This document shows, in pieces, positions 23,903 through 33,294 of a DNA stretch of 55,154 nt. Numbering within the stretch: the stretch's first letter is position 1; each line of letters opens with the position of its first letter. A model generated the notes under the pieces. The model saw nothing but the letters and a program-made list of their open reading frames with translations, made no database searches and had not been told where the DNA came from. The stretch comes from Phycisphaerae bacterium (GTDB lineage: Bacteria; Planctomycetota; Phycisphaerae; Phycisphaerales; SM1A02): positions 1 through 55,154 of the forward strand of contig VGXL01000004.1 of NCBI GenBank assembly GCA_016873315.1. Direction: 5' to 3'. The translations under genes and the position numbers were made by a program.

Positions 23903-25876
23903 TCACACCTTGCGAAGATAGACGAGCCACTCGAGCGTCAACACCGCGAGCGCGGCCAACATGAGCCACGGCCAGAGCGCGCTTCGGCCTGACTCGCCGC
24001 CCTGCACACCACGAACGGTCTCGAGTCCAAGCGAGAGCGACTCGAGCGTGCCGATGCGGCCTTCGCGCGGGTCCTGCAACGCCACGGCGATCGGGCGGGT
24101 TCGCTCCTCGCTCCCCTCGTGCCAGCGCGCCGTCCAAACTCCGGCTTGGCGCAGCGGCCCGATGACGACTTGTGCGGGATCGGTGACGGTGATCTCGTGC
24201 GAGCCAGACGCCGGTGAGGTGAGCGTCAATGAGCGCACGCCTGAAGGCAGTCGGATCGGCTGCGTGTCGCCGGGCGCAATCGTGGGCAGTGCGGCTTCGC
24301 GACCGCTCGCGGCAAGAAACTCGATCGCATTCGCCATGAAGTTGACGAAGCCGCGTTGGAACGGCCAGTTGCTGTCGAGCGGATTGAATGCGACGACGAC
24401 CGCCTGACCGCCCGATCGTGCGAGCGTCATGACCAAGGGCCCATCGCTGCCTTCAACGATCGTCTCCACATCGCTCGCGGGCGAGTACGCCACGGCGCGC
24501 GCAACCCCGAGTTCATCCAAGTTCACGAAGCGCAGGAGCGGATGCGCGGCCTGGGATGAGCGCATCGAGACATCGGCCTTCTCGCCGTAGGGATTGAGCC
24601 CCTCGAACGGCGCCGTCCCGCCAAGGACGAGGTACCGAGCCGGCGGGAGCGATGGCGGCGACGCGCCATCGAGCACAACGACATCGAACGCGTCGATCCA
24701 TGCGGGGTTCGCCGCGGTGCGCGTGGTGAACTGATCGAGCGTGACCGCGTCCACGGACTTGACTGGCAGCGCCTGCACCAGGCCGCGCGTGATCGACGAT
24801 CCACCCACAAGCAGGACGCGAGCGGCAGCCGAGGGTGCCGCCACCATCGCCATGCGATTGTCCGCAGGTTGGTCGTCGGACGCGACGAGCCGCACCTCCA
24901 CGATCCCGTCGGGCTTCACGGTGACCGACGGGAACGACACGCGCACCTCGCCGGGGAGCCATGTCTTGCGCGAGGGATCCTCGCCCGCTGCTGGTACGTC
25001 GATCCCATTGGGCAACACTGCACGCAGCGTGCCATCAACCCAGAGTTCGACATCCGAGTGCAGCGGTGCCTCGTCCCAATTCATGATGCGCGCGAAGACA
25101 GCGACTTCATCTGGGTTGCCAGCGAGCCGCGAAACGCCGGCGCCCGCAACGCCGGCGTTGCGCGCGGTGGACGAGCCCATCGGATGAAAACGAAGGTGCT
25201 CGCCAGGCTTGATGACGCACCGCTCCAGATCGGCGATCCGACCATCGGACCAGAGTTCGAGCGTGACGCCGCTCTCCTGCGGCGCACCCTGCTTGTCGGG
25301 ATTGGGCACCTCCATGAAGGAGCGCGCAACATCGAGCGCATCGACGAGTGTGGTCGTTTCGTCGGTGGCTTCGATGGCATCAATCGCATCGTGCGCGCGC
25401 GCCGCCAGCGTGCTGAAGGGGCTCAGGACGGTCGCCTCGCGGGCGAGCGCGACGACCATGACTTCAGGCGCTTGCGAGAAGAGCCCAGTGCCGAAGAGCG
25501 CGCTGACGCGGTCGTGCGCTTCGCGCTTGGCTTGCTCGAGACGCGAACGACCATCCGCGTCTTTCACACCCATGCTGGCGCTGCGGTCGATGAGCAGCAC
25601 CACGCGCCCGCTCTCGACGAGGCCCAAGTCTGCCTGGGGCTGCGCGAGCGCGAGCGCAAGCAGCGCGATGGCCAGCGCCTGCAAGACGAGCAGCCACGAC
25701 ATGCGCATGCGCTGGAACAAGCTGTTCGCGCGAAGGTCTTCGACCTGGCGGGTCCAGAGCAGCGTGCTCGCGACGGTTCGCTTGGGCCGACGCAGACGCA
25801 GGATGTACAGCGCAAGCAGCGGCGGCAGCGTGGCAGCCGCCAAGATGATGCCAGCCAGCGGTGCAAGCCACATCAT
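23903..25876 (-). CDS. BatA/vWA-domain membrane protein
   Basis: This 657-residue protein starts with the BatA N-terminal membrane module: helix 1 LAGIILAAATLPPLLALYIL, the basic LRLRRPKRTVAS loop, then SWLLVLQALAIALLALALAQ. A vWA domain follows with an intact metal site (VVLLIDRSASMGVK, the DxSxS MIDAS). The middle and C-terminal parts are beta-rich periplasmic domains (residues about 240-600). A final helix (ALWPWLMLAALAVLTLEWLV) returns to the membrane. Such proteins occur in aerotolerance (bat) operons with MoxR ATPases. It is the last of seven coupled genes; its ATG overlaps the DUF58 stop by 4 nt. Confidence 0.87.
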   Translation of the reverse strand: MMWLAPLAGIILAAATLPPLLALYILRLRRPKRTVASTLLWTRQVEDLRANSLFQRMRMSWLLVLQALAIALLALALAQPQADLGLVESGRVVLLIDRSASMGVKDADGRSRLEQAKREAHDRVSALFGTGLFSQAPEVMVVALAREATVLSPFSTLAARAHDAIDAIEATDETTTLVDALDVARSFMEVPNPDKQGAPQESGVTLELWSDGRIADLERCVIKPGEHLRFHPMGSSTARNAGVAGAGVSRLAGNPDEVAVFARIMNWDEAPLHSDVELWVDGTLRAVLPNGIDVPAAGEDPSRKTWLPGEVRVSFPSVTVKPDGIVEVRLVASDDQPADNRMAMVAAPSAAARVLLVGGSSITRGLVQALPVKSVDAVTLDQFTTRTAANPAWIDAFDVVVLDGASPPSLPPARYLVLGGTAPFEGLNPYGEKADVSMRSSQAAHPLLRFVNLDELGVARAVAYSPASDVETIVEGSDGPLVMTLARSGGQAVVVAFNPLDSNWPFQRGFVNFMANAIEFLAASGREAALPTIAPGDTQPIRLPSGVRSLTLTSPASGSHEITVTDPAQVVIGPLRQAGVWTARWHEGSEERTRPIAVALQDPREGRIGTLESLSLGLETVRGVQGGESGRSALWPWLMLAALAVLTLEWLVYLRKV

Positions 25877-26790
25877 CGCAGGAGACCTCGCTTGCGCAGG
25901 TAGTCCAGCAACAATTCGTCGACGGGCGTGGTCGTGGGAACCGGAACATGAACGATGCCGCGGCGGACGCAGAAATCACGCAGCGCGGTGGCGTGCGCAA
26001 CCGTCGCTTGGCTGTACGCCTCGAGAGCTTTCGACGTGATCGTCATTTCGACCTCGGCGCCATCCTCGCTGTCGATGAATCGAAGATCGCCAGTCAGACC
26101 GTGCATCCCCGGATCGCGCTCCTCCGGAGCGATGAGCTGCAGCGCGTAGACATCGAAGCCGCGGCCAGCGACGGAACGAAGCCCCTTCTCGGCACCGTCG
26201 CGGAAGAGAAAGTCACTCAAGACGATCATGACGCCGCGTCCTTGTCGCCCGAGCGCGATCGTGCGCATGGCGTCATCGAAGCCAGCGTCCCCAGCTGCCT
26301 TGCGATCGAGCAGCCACTGTCCAAGATCGCGTGTTCGGCGGCGTCCGCGCAGACCAGTGAGCGGATGGAAACCGTCGCCACCAAAGCCAAACGCTGAGAC
26401 CCGGTTGTGATTGACCAGCCCGACATAGCCGAGCGCCATCGCCACGCGGCGCGCGTAGTCGAATTTGTTGGGTGTGCCCCAATCCATGCTGCCGGAACAA
26501 TCGATCGCGAGCACCAGACTCAGATCTTCTTCCTCGAGGAAGAGCTTCAGGAAGAGTCGATCGAGTCGGCCGTAGATGTTCCAGTCGACGAATCGAAGGT
26601 CATCGCCTGCGACATAGGGCCGGAAGTCGGCGAACTCCACGCTCTGGCCGCGGCGTCGGCTGCGTCGCTCGCCCTGCACCTTGCCTTGGAAGATCTTGCG
26701 ACTCGTCACATCGAGCGCGTCAAGCCGGGTCATGAGCGGTCCATCGATGAGTTGATCGACGGTTCGTGGTGCGTCGGCGCGCTCGCTCAT
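25873..26790 (-). CDS. DUF58 domain protein
   Basis: This 305-residue cytoplasmic protein has the DUF58 hallmarks: GERRSRRRGQSVEFADFRPY and VAGDDLRFVDWNIYGRLDRL (family consensus G.H.S...G.S.EF...R.Y..GD..R.IDW...AR...L), then LFLEEEDLSLVLAIDCSGSM, an intact MIDAS-type DxSxS. The C-terminal part carries DVYALQLIAPEERDPG. DUF58 proteins are regular partners of MoxR AAA ATPases and are thought to help fold or load cofactors into client proteins. Start and stop overlap neighbours by 4 nt. Confidence 0.92.
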   Translation of the reverse strand: MSERADAPRTVDQLIDGPLMTRLDALDVTSRKIFQGKVQGERRSRRRGQSVEFADFRPYVAGDDLRFVDWNIYGRLDRLFLKLFLEEEDLSLVLAIDCSGSMDWGTPNKFDYARRVAMALGYVGLVNHNRVSAFGFGGDGFHPLTGLRGRRRTRDLGQWLLDRKAAGDAGFDDAMRTIALGRQGRGVMIVLSDFLFRDGAEKGLRSVAGRGFDVYALQLIAPEERDPGMHGLTGDLRFIDSEDGAEVEMTITSKALEAYSQATVAHATALRDFCVRRGIVHVPVPTTTPVDELLLDYLRKRGLLR

Positions 26791-27824
26791 GGCACCACCT
26801 CAGTCGGCGTGCGCGCGATGACATGCTCGATGATGCGATCGACGGGGGTCGCATCCGCTTCGGCCTCAAAGCTGGGCACGACGCGGTGCCGCAGCGCGGC
26901 AGGCGCCATGGCCCGAAGGTCATCGCAGCTCACGGCGAAACGACCATCGAGGAGCGCGCGCACCTTCGCGCACGACACGAGTGCTTGCGCCGCTCGCGGG
27001 CTCGCACCGAACGCGATCCATCGGTCGGTCCATCGGTCGCTGAAGGCCCCGTGCGGATGCGTGCCGAGCACCAAGCGAATCGCGTAGTCCTGAACATGCG
27101 GCGCCATCGCGACCTGCCGCGCAAGTCGTTGCGCAGCACGAATCGCACGCGCATCGAGCAGTTGGCGCGCCTGGGGCGCTTGTCCCGTGGTCGTGCGGGA
27201 AAGAACCTCGTTCAGCGTTGCTTGGTCCACCGTTGGCACGCGCACCTTGAGCAGGAAGCGGTCGAGTTGGGCCTCGGGCAGCGGGTACGTGCCCTCTTGT
27301 TCAATCGGATTCTGCGTGGCGAGTACGAAGAACGGTCGCTCGAGCTGCATCGTCTGGCCGCCGACAGTCACGCTGCGCTCCTGCATCGCTTCGAGCAGCG
27401 CGCTCTGCGCCTTGGGCGTGGCGCGGTTGATCTCGTCAGCGAGCACGACCTGCGCAAAGATCGGACCAGCGCGGAACTGGATCTCGCGGTTGCCGCTCGC
27501 GGCGTCCTCGACCACGACCTGCGTGCCCGTGATGTCAGCGGGCATCAGATCCGGCGTGAACTGGATGCGCGAGAAGCGAAGCCCAAGGATCTGCCCCAGC
27601 GTTCGCACGAGCAGAGTCTTGCCCAAACCCGGCACGCCCTCGAGCAGGATGTGACCATCCGCCAGAAGCGCCACCAGGCACTCGTCGACCACGGCCTGCT
27701 GACCGACGAGCACACGCCCCACTTCGTGTCGCATTGCGACCACCGTGCGACCGAAGGCTTCAGCCGCCGAGCGCACCTCGTCGATCGTCGAGGGTGCATC
27801 GGGAACGGGCTCAAGCCGCGTCAC
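26787..27824 (-). CDS. MoxR-family AAA+ ATPase
   Basis: This 345-residue AAA+ chaperone shows Walker A GVPGLGKT, the MoxR-specific RIQFTPDLMPADITGTQV block, Walker B VVLADEINRA followed by TPKAQSALLEAMQER, sensor 1 VLATQNPIEQEGTYPLPEAQ and the arginine-finger region LDRFLLKVRV. The C-terminal lid runs from about 230 to 345. MoxR ATPases work with vWA proteins to mature metal- or cofactor-containing complexes. I start it at a GTG at 27824, which overlaps the upstream stop by 4 nt (GTGA); the frame stays open 94 codons further, but that part lies inside the previous gene and has no MoxR similarity. Confidence 0.93.
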   Translation of the reverse strand: MTRLEPVPDAPSTIDEVRSAAEAFGRTVVAMRHEVGRVLVGQQAVVDECLVALLADGHILLEGVPGLGKTLLVRTLGQILGLRFSRIQFTPDLMPADITGTQVVVEDAASGNREIQFRAGPIFAQVVLADEINRATPKAQSALLEAMQERSVTVGGQTMQLERPFFVLATQNPIEQEGTYPLPEAQLDRFLLKVRVPTVDQATLNEVLSRTTTGQAPQARQLLDARAIRAAQRLARQVAMAPHVQDYAIRLVLGTHPHGAFSDRWTDRWIAFGASPRAAQALVSCAKVRALLDGRFAVSCDDLRAMAPAALRHRVVPSFEAEADATPVDRIIEHVIARTPTEVVP

Positions 27825-30805
27825 GATGCGTCCTCCTCGCCGCGCGCGCGGCGCTTGGCTGCCCGCAACCGCGCCAGGCTCGATGCATCCTCGCTCGATG
27901 CGGCATCGTTCGACGCGGCGCCCTTCGATGCGCCACCAGTCGAACCGGCACCCGGCGAGGCGTCGCTCGGCTTGTCCTGCGTGCGGTCCACGATTTCGAC
28001 GGGAGCGCTTGGCGCCGTGCGACGATCGGGTTTCGTGGGTCCGGTCGATGCGGCGGCAGTTGGCTCGCTCCCCGCTTGTCGCGCACCGCTTCGCGCGCGC
28101 TTCCATGCTTCGACCGTTGCGCCGCCGGCCTTGGCCCCCTCGCCCACCGCCATCGCCGCAAGATCGCGCGCCGCTTCGCGGTCAAGCGAGATCCTTCGCG
28201 CCGCAACATCGATGATGAGGAGCGCTGCGGCGAGGATCGCCAACACATTCCAGATTCGCTTGGCGGCCTCGGGCATCGAGAGCCCGCTGCGATCGAAGAA
28301 GTCGGTCGTCGCCGCATCCTTCAAGGCGATCATGCGACCACCGCTGAGGTCGGCGATGCGCCGCAAGAGCGCCGAGTCATCGCGCGTGGCGGCGAGTTCG
28401 CGCGGGTACGGAACGCTGACGACCGATCGCGCTGACCGCTCGATGCCCATGCCATCCTGCGCCGAGATGCTCGCCAAGTACGCGCCCTGCTCACGCGCGT
28501 CGAAGTTCGCCACATACTGACCCGGCGCCGTCTGCTGCAGATCAAGCACGACGACGCTGCCATCGGGCCGCATCAAGGTCGCCGAACTGCGCAGGAAGTC
28601 GCGAGGCTCGCCCGCGGCCGTGAACGCCGACACCTGCACGCGCCCCACATCGCCATCGACCGAGGTGGACACCAGCAGATCCTGCGCGGTCGGCGGGCGC
28701 ATCATCCATCGCAACGCGCGGGTCCAGAACGGTTGGTAGCCGCTCCATGTCGCCCACGATCGGCCCCATCGGCCGCCCAGGTCGCTCGTGAAGGCCATCG
28801 ACTTGCCGAGTCCGTAGTTCCAGTACGCCACGAGCGGATCGCGCGACTCGGTCGTTGGCAGCACCGCCGGCACCTGGGCAAGTCCATCGCGCGGCACGGT
28901 CACGACCCAACCGTTGACCTGCGGCAGGCTCGTTGTTCCATCCATCGGTCCGCCCGTCGACTGCTCCACAACTGGTCGCACGGTCTGCTCCAAGATCAGC
29001 GTGCGGCTGACGAGCGTGGCTTCCTTCGTGAAGATTTTCGGAAGCAGATTCGGATTCTGAACATTGTAGAAGGTGCCGCCAGTCTGCTCGGCAACGGCGC
29101 GCATGTTCTGCAAGTCGATGCTCGTCCCGTGACCGCCCACCATGATCGTGGTGACGGTGATCTTCAGGCGCTTGAGTTCGTCCAAGTCGCTCTGCGTGGG
29201 CGGACTCGGATCGCCATCCGAAATGATGATGATGTGCTTCTGTCCGGCGTTCGCCTTGGCGAGCCCTTCCTTTGCCAAACTCAGGCTCGCCTTGAAGTCG
29301 GGCATGTCGCCCACCACCATGCGCTTGATCGCCGCGCGAATGCCAGACTTGTCGCCGACGGGCTGCAGTTCATGCGCCCACGAAGCGAGTTTGCCGCTCC
29401 GACCGCCCCAGTCAAAGGTCACGATCCCCGCAAGGTCGAGTCTGCTCAACGCATCGACCGCCGCGTCAGCCACCTTCTCGCCCCAGTAGTTGCCGGCTGC
29501 CATCTCGCACGAGTGCATGATGAGCACGAGCGCACCCTTGGGGAGTTGGCGCGTCGCCGGCGGTTCGAGCCGTACGGCGAAGGCCTTCGAGGACTCGCTG
29601 CCTTGCCAACCGCCTGCGCCGAACGCTCGGTCGCCACCGGTGACCAGCAGTCCACCGCCGAGGTCGTGCACATACGAGTGCAACAACTGATCGGTCTCGT
29701 TCGTGATCTCAAAGCGACCGACATTCGCGAGCACGACCGCATCAGCATCGGCGAGGACCGACACGCCTTCGACATCGAGTTCATCTGGCGTGACGACGAA
29801 CGACGGGATGTCACCTTCGGCCAGTGCCTCGACGAGCGGCTTCGATTCATCGCCGCCAGCGCTTCCGTCCACGATCACGACCTTTGCCCCCGAACTGACG
29901 AGCACCATCGCCGCGCCGCGGTTGTTCTCGGCAATCGCGTCGGAAGCAGGATCATCGGGCGTGTAGACGAGTTCGTACCGTCGAGACTGACGCCCAACGA
30001 CGACCATGGGAAATGTCAGCGCGTTCACGCCAGCCTTCAGATCAACCGCGAGACCACTGCCGGGTGCCGATGGATCCAAGTCGACCGGCTCGCCATTTTC
30101 GCGCAGCGTCACGACGCCGCGATTGGGTCCCATGCTGCGGATCGACGCGCGCAGATCAATCGTCTGGCCCTCGCGAGCGGTGCTCGGCGCGCGCAGCGAC
30201 TCGACCATTACCTCGCTCGCGTGGCTGAAGGGCAGCGCGACCACGTCGATCGGAATGCCGTTGGCACGAGCAGCCTCGGCCGCTTCGAGCGCGTTGCCGC
30301 TCGTCTGATTGCCATCAGAAATCAGCAGCAGTCGGCTCGCCGTGTCCGGCGGAAGCATCGCCATGCCGCGCCGCAGGGCAGCCTCGATCCCAGTCGCCAT
30401 CCGATCGCCGCCATGTTGCGACACATCCAAGCTCGCATCGCTCTCAGCGATCGCGCGGACCTCCGGGCGACTGGCAAAGGTGATCAATCCCACGCGGTCG
30501 GCCGCTTCGCGCTTGCTCGCCACCAAGCCGTCAACCAGCTTCTGCGCCTGCTGCTGCATCGACTGCGGCACCGATCGGCTCGCGTCGGAAACCACCATCA
30601 CGGTCAGTCCCTCGCCCTTGCGCACCAGACTCGGCTGCGCGAGCGCGAGTGCGAGCATGGTGACGAGCAGGCCCCGCAGCACCATCGTCGCGATCGTCTT
30701 GCCAACACCCACGACGCCGCGACGGCGCCATGCCATCCAGCAGAGCACCGGAACCAGCACGAGCAGCGCCAGTGCCAGCGGTCGTTCAACATCGATCGAC
30801 GGCAT
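27821..30805 (-). CDS. Large membrane protein with two vWA-like domains and a GATase1-like domain
   Basis: This 994-residue protein begins with two membrane helices (residues about 8-25 and 38-57). A first vWA domain has an intact MIDAS (VVSDASRSVPQ, Asp74). A beta-rich section follows, then a glutamine-amidotransferase-like block (SYVHDLGGGLLVTGGDRAFG). A second vWA-like domain sits inside it, in which the metal motif is replaced by IMHSCEMAAGNYWGEKV. Near residue 860-885 a third helix (RIWNVLAILAAALLIIDVAA) precedes a Ser/Ala/Arg-rich cytoplasmic tail. This architecture is common in planctomycete Bat operons. The ATG shares one base with the upstream stop (TGATG); a GTG one codon earlier gives a 4-nt overlap and is also possible. 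Confidence 0.88.
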   Translation of the reverse strand: MPSIDVERPLALALLVLVPVLCWMAWRRRGVVGVGKTIATMVLRGLLVTMLALALAQPSLVRKGEGLTVMVVSDASRSVPQSMQQQAQKLVDGLVASKREAADRVGLITFASRPEVRAIAESDASLDVSQHGGDRMATGIEAALRRGMAMLPPDTASRLLLISDGNQTSGNALEAAEAARANGIPIDVVALPFSHASEVMVESLRAPSTAREGQTIDLRASIRSMGPNRGVVTLRENGEPVDLDPSAPGSGLAVDLKAGVNALTFPMVVVGRQSRRYELVYTPDDPASDAIAENNRGAAMVLVSSGAKVVIVDGSAGGDESKPLVEALAEGDIPSFVVTPDELDVEGVSVLADADAVVLANVGRFEITNETDQLLHSYVHDLGGGLLVTGGDRAFGAGGWQGSESSKAFAVRLEPPATRQLPKGALVLIMHSCEMAAGNYWGEKVADAAVDALSRLDLAGIVTFDWGGRSGKLASWAHELQPVGDKSGIRAAIKRMVVGDMPDFKASLSLAKEGLAKANAGQKHIIIISDGDPSPPTQSDLDELKRLKITVTTIMVGGHGTSIDLQNMRAVAEQTGGTFYNVQNPNLLPKIFTKEATLVSRTLILEQTVRPVVEQSTGGPMDGTTSLPQVNGWVVTVPRDGLAQVPAVLPTTESRDPLVAYWNYGLGKSMAFTSDLGGRWGRSWATWSGYQPFWTRALRWMMRPPTAQDLLVSTSVDGDVGRVQVSAFTAAGEPRDFLRSSATLMRPDGSVVVLDLQQTAPGQYVANFDAREQGAYLASISAQDGMGIERSARSVVSVPYPRELAATRDDSALLRRIADLSGGRMIALKDAATTDFFDRSGLSMPEAAKRIWNVLAILAAALLIIDVAARRISLDREAARDLAAMAVGEGAKAGGATVEAWKRARSGARQAGSEPTAAASTGPTKPDRRTAPSAPVEIVDRTQDKPSDASPGAGSTGGASKGAASNDAASSEDASSLARLRAAKRRARGEEDAS

Positions 30806-33294
30806 CACGGGGAAGGTACCGCGACGGATTCACGCTTGACTCGGTCCACCCAACGATCCGAGGGGAGCAGGTAGAGCCGATTGTTCGTGGAATCGAGAAC
30901 GGCCAAGGTGCCGCCATGCACCTGCGCCGACCACGGACCATTGAGCATGCCGGGCTCGCGTCCGCCTTTTCCCCAACAGCCGCGCGACGATCCGTCTGAC
31001 AGATCGAACGCCTGCAGCCGGCACCCGCCGAACTCGGTCACCAGCACGGTGGTCGCGTCAAGCCGTTCGAGTCCGTACGGGTAGAGCAGTTCGCCGGGCT
31101 CCTGCCCCATCGCGCCGATCGATCGCACGAACGCGCCGTCGGTCGTGACTTCGACGAGCCGATGATTGCACGCGTCGGCAACGAGCACTCGCCCGGAGCC
31201 GAGCATGAGCATCGACTGCGGCCGATCGAACTTGGGTTCGGGGGATCCGTCCGTCGGGACGCCGTGGTGACCGAACGAGCGGACGAATGTGCCGTCGCGC
31301 TGGAAGACCTGGATCCGATCGTTGCCGCCGTACTCGCTGATGTAGACCAGACCGTCCTCACCGAACGCGATGTCCGTTGGGAAGACGAACTCTCCGGGTG
31401 CTTGACCGAATCGACCAAAGGTCCTGAGCACGCGGCCCTGGTCATCCATCACCGTGATCCGATGCTCGTGCGTGTCGGCGATCCACAGTTCGCCATCTGG
31501 TGACACGCTTATGCCCGTGGGGAACCCCTGATCGAACTCAGGCATGAGCCATTCGCGACGGTACGACCCATCTGGCCCCAAGACCTGCACGCGCGCGCTT
31601 CGATCGATGATCACGAGCTCGCCAGCCGGAGTCCATGCCATGGCGCGTGGATAGTTGAATTGCAGTGGTCCCTTGCCGCCGCGACCGACGACACGCGCAT
31701 CAGCACACCATGATGGAAGCGGTGTCGTGTGCGACTCGCCGCCGCACGCGACCATGAACGGCAGCAGAGCGAAGCACGCCACCAGCACGCCGCCCGATCT
31801 GGGGGCCAACCACGCCAACGCGCCAGCGGCGACCGCGGCGACGATCATCAGGATCGGCACGAAGCCGGCCACCACATCGGGTCGCTGGTAGTGCATGGCG
31901 TTGAGCAGCGCGGCCGCGATCCAATCTCCGCCTGGCGGTTGCACGCGCGCAGAGACGACCACTTCGCCAGCCGCGCCCACCGCGCCAATCGCTCCGGCCG
32001 CAGCACACGCCACGCCCACGCGCGGCCAGAGCGCCAGCACAATCGTCCACGCAGGGCCGTCGAGCCGCGCACTCGCGCGGAGATCCCGAGGCGCACCGCG
32101 GACGGAGAGCCAGCCCATCACGGCACCGATCCATCCCCACCGAGAAAGCTGCGCTGCGGCCACGATGCCCAGGCCATCGTGCATCCACGAAAGTCCGTCT
32201 CGATTCCATGCATGAACATGAGCAACCGCCACGACGATCGCTGGCGAGAGCGCGAGCGTGATCCACACCACACGGAGCCATCGCTCTGCGCGCTGCAGAC
32301 CAAGCGATCCCTCGGCACACCAAGCATGCAGCATGCACACGCCCGCGACGAGCGCGCCACACATCACCGACGCGGCGGCCGTTCTCAACACACCATCGCC
32401 GTACACCTGCAGGACCTTCACCGCACCACCGTGCCCAAGCGAAAGGAGCAAGAGCACGATCCCGGGGACGATGAGCGGCATCGCAAGCAGCACGAGCGGC
32501 CATCGGGTTGTGGCGCGAACATCGTTCACAGCATGATCATCCGTCGCGTGCGGTCGTGTGACCACGATGGCGACCGCGAGCGATGCTGCGATCGACCAGC
32601 CCGAAGCCACGAGCACCGACCACGGACTTGCTCCAGCCGCTTCGAGCGCCCGAAGTTCGAAGCCCACCGTCCGGACCAAAGCTAAGTCGAAGGCCGTCGT
32701 GTCAGCCATCGTCAGTCCGGCGACCACCAAGATCGACAGCAGCACGCCATGTCGATCTTCGCGCCACGACATTCGCACGCGATCGATCCAGCGCATGCGA
32801 TCCAGGACCGCCGCCTCGCGCGCAACGACGCGCTCGCGCAAGGCGATGACGAGCGCTCCGGCGATCGGCCAGAGCGTGCACGCGAGTGCCATGAGCAGCG
32901 CCAGCGTGCGCCACGCACCCACCGCATCGTGCTCGATGATCCACGATCCGAGTCGCCACTCGGGTGAGCCGAGCTGCCACCACGCGTACCACGCTGCGTA
33001 CGGCGGAACCAGCACAGGCACGATCCAGAGCGCCCACGACCACCAACTTCGCGGTGGGCTCACGCGGGACATCCACCACCCCACCATCGTGACGAGCACG
33101 CCCGCGCCGACGCTCCACCCGATCGTCGCCAACGCAACGGCCCACGCGTTGTGGGCCACGCCGATCGGTGCATCAACCGTCGAGTGCAGGGCTGGCACCT
33201 GCACGATCGGGGCGACCACGCCCAGCACGACACCAAGCAGTCCGAGCGCGAGCAAGACGATCGGCAGGATGGGCACCACCGATCGTCTCGTCAC
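30805..33294 (-). CDS. Ferric-type ABC permease fused to an NHL-repeat propeller
   Basis: In this 829-residue protein, residues 1-502 are a two-lobed permease of the FbpB type, with about 12-13 helices and two EAA-like loops (REAAVLDRMRWIDRVRMSWR and RASARLDGPAWTIVLALWPR). Residues about 530-829 form six NHL blades, for example GFPTGISVSPDGELWIADTH, FPTDIAFGEDGLVYISEYGG and LNGPWSAQVHGGTLAVLDST. At the joint, VLVACFALLPFMVAC reads like a lipoprotein signal, with Cys517 as the lipobox Cys and a GTG at 31788 that could start it. The reading frame has no break. If the last helix exits outward, the propeller is periplasmic. Both ends overlap neighbours by 1-4 nt. Confidence 0.87.
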   Translation of the reverse strand: MTRRSVVPILPIVLLALGLLGVVLGVVAPIVQVPALHSTVDAPIGVAHNAWAVALATIGWSVGAGVLVTMVGWWMSRVSPPRSWWSWALWIVPVLVPPYAAWYAWWQLGSPEWRLGSWIIEHDAVGAWRTLALLMALACTLWPIAGALVIALRERVVAREAAVLDRMRWIDRVRMSWREDRHGVLLSILVVAGLTMADTTAFDLALVRTVGFELRALEAAGASPWSVLVASGWSIAASLAVAIVVTRPHATDDHAVNDVRATTRWPLVLLAMPLIVPGIVLLLLSLGHGGAVKVLQVYGDGVLRTAAASVMCGALVAGVCMLHAWCAEGSLGLQRAERWLRVVWITLALSPAIVVAVAHVHAWNRDGLSWMHDGLGIVAAAQLSRWGWIGAVMGWLSVRGAPRDLRASARLDGPAWTIVLALWPRVGVACAAAGAIGAVGAAGEVVVSARVQPPGGDWIAAALLNAMHYQRPDVVAGFVPILMIVAAVAAGALAWLAPRSGGVLVACFALLPFMVACGGESHTTPLPSWCADARVVGRGGKGPLQFNYPRAMAWTPAGELVIIDRSARVQVLGPDGSYRREWLMPEFDQGFPTGISVSPDGELWIADTHEHRITVMDDQGRVLRTFGRFGQAPGEFVFPTDIAFGEDGLVYISEYGGNDRIQVFQRDGTFVRSFGHHGVPTDGSPEPKFDRPQSMLMLGSGRVLVADACNHRLVEVTTDGAFVRSIGAMGQEPGELLYPYGLERLDATTVLVTEFGGCRLQAFDLSDGSSRGCWGKGGREPGMLNGPWSAQVHGGTLAVLDSTNNRLYLLPSDRWVDRVKRESVAVPSP

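Noticed and set aside
26787-28106. Longer MoxR frame starting at 28106
   Set aside because: The first 94 codons overlap the upstream gene, are Arg-rich and lack MoxR similarity; the GTG at 27824 gives the 4-nt overlap seen at other junctions.
28733-30874. 713-codon open frame opposite the double-vWA gene
   Set aside because: It has no domain pattern, while the minus-strand frame has clear vWA domains and membrane helices. It is a shadow of GC-rich codon use.
30805-33294. Permease-NHL fusion considered as a sequencing frameshift
   Set aside because: Both domains are in the same frame with no gap, and both ends of the frame overlap neighbours correctly; still listed as needing a sequence check.
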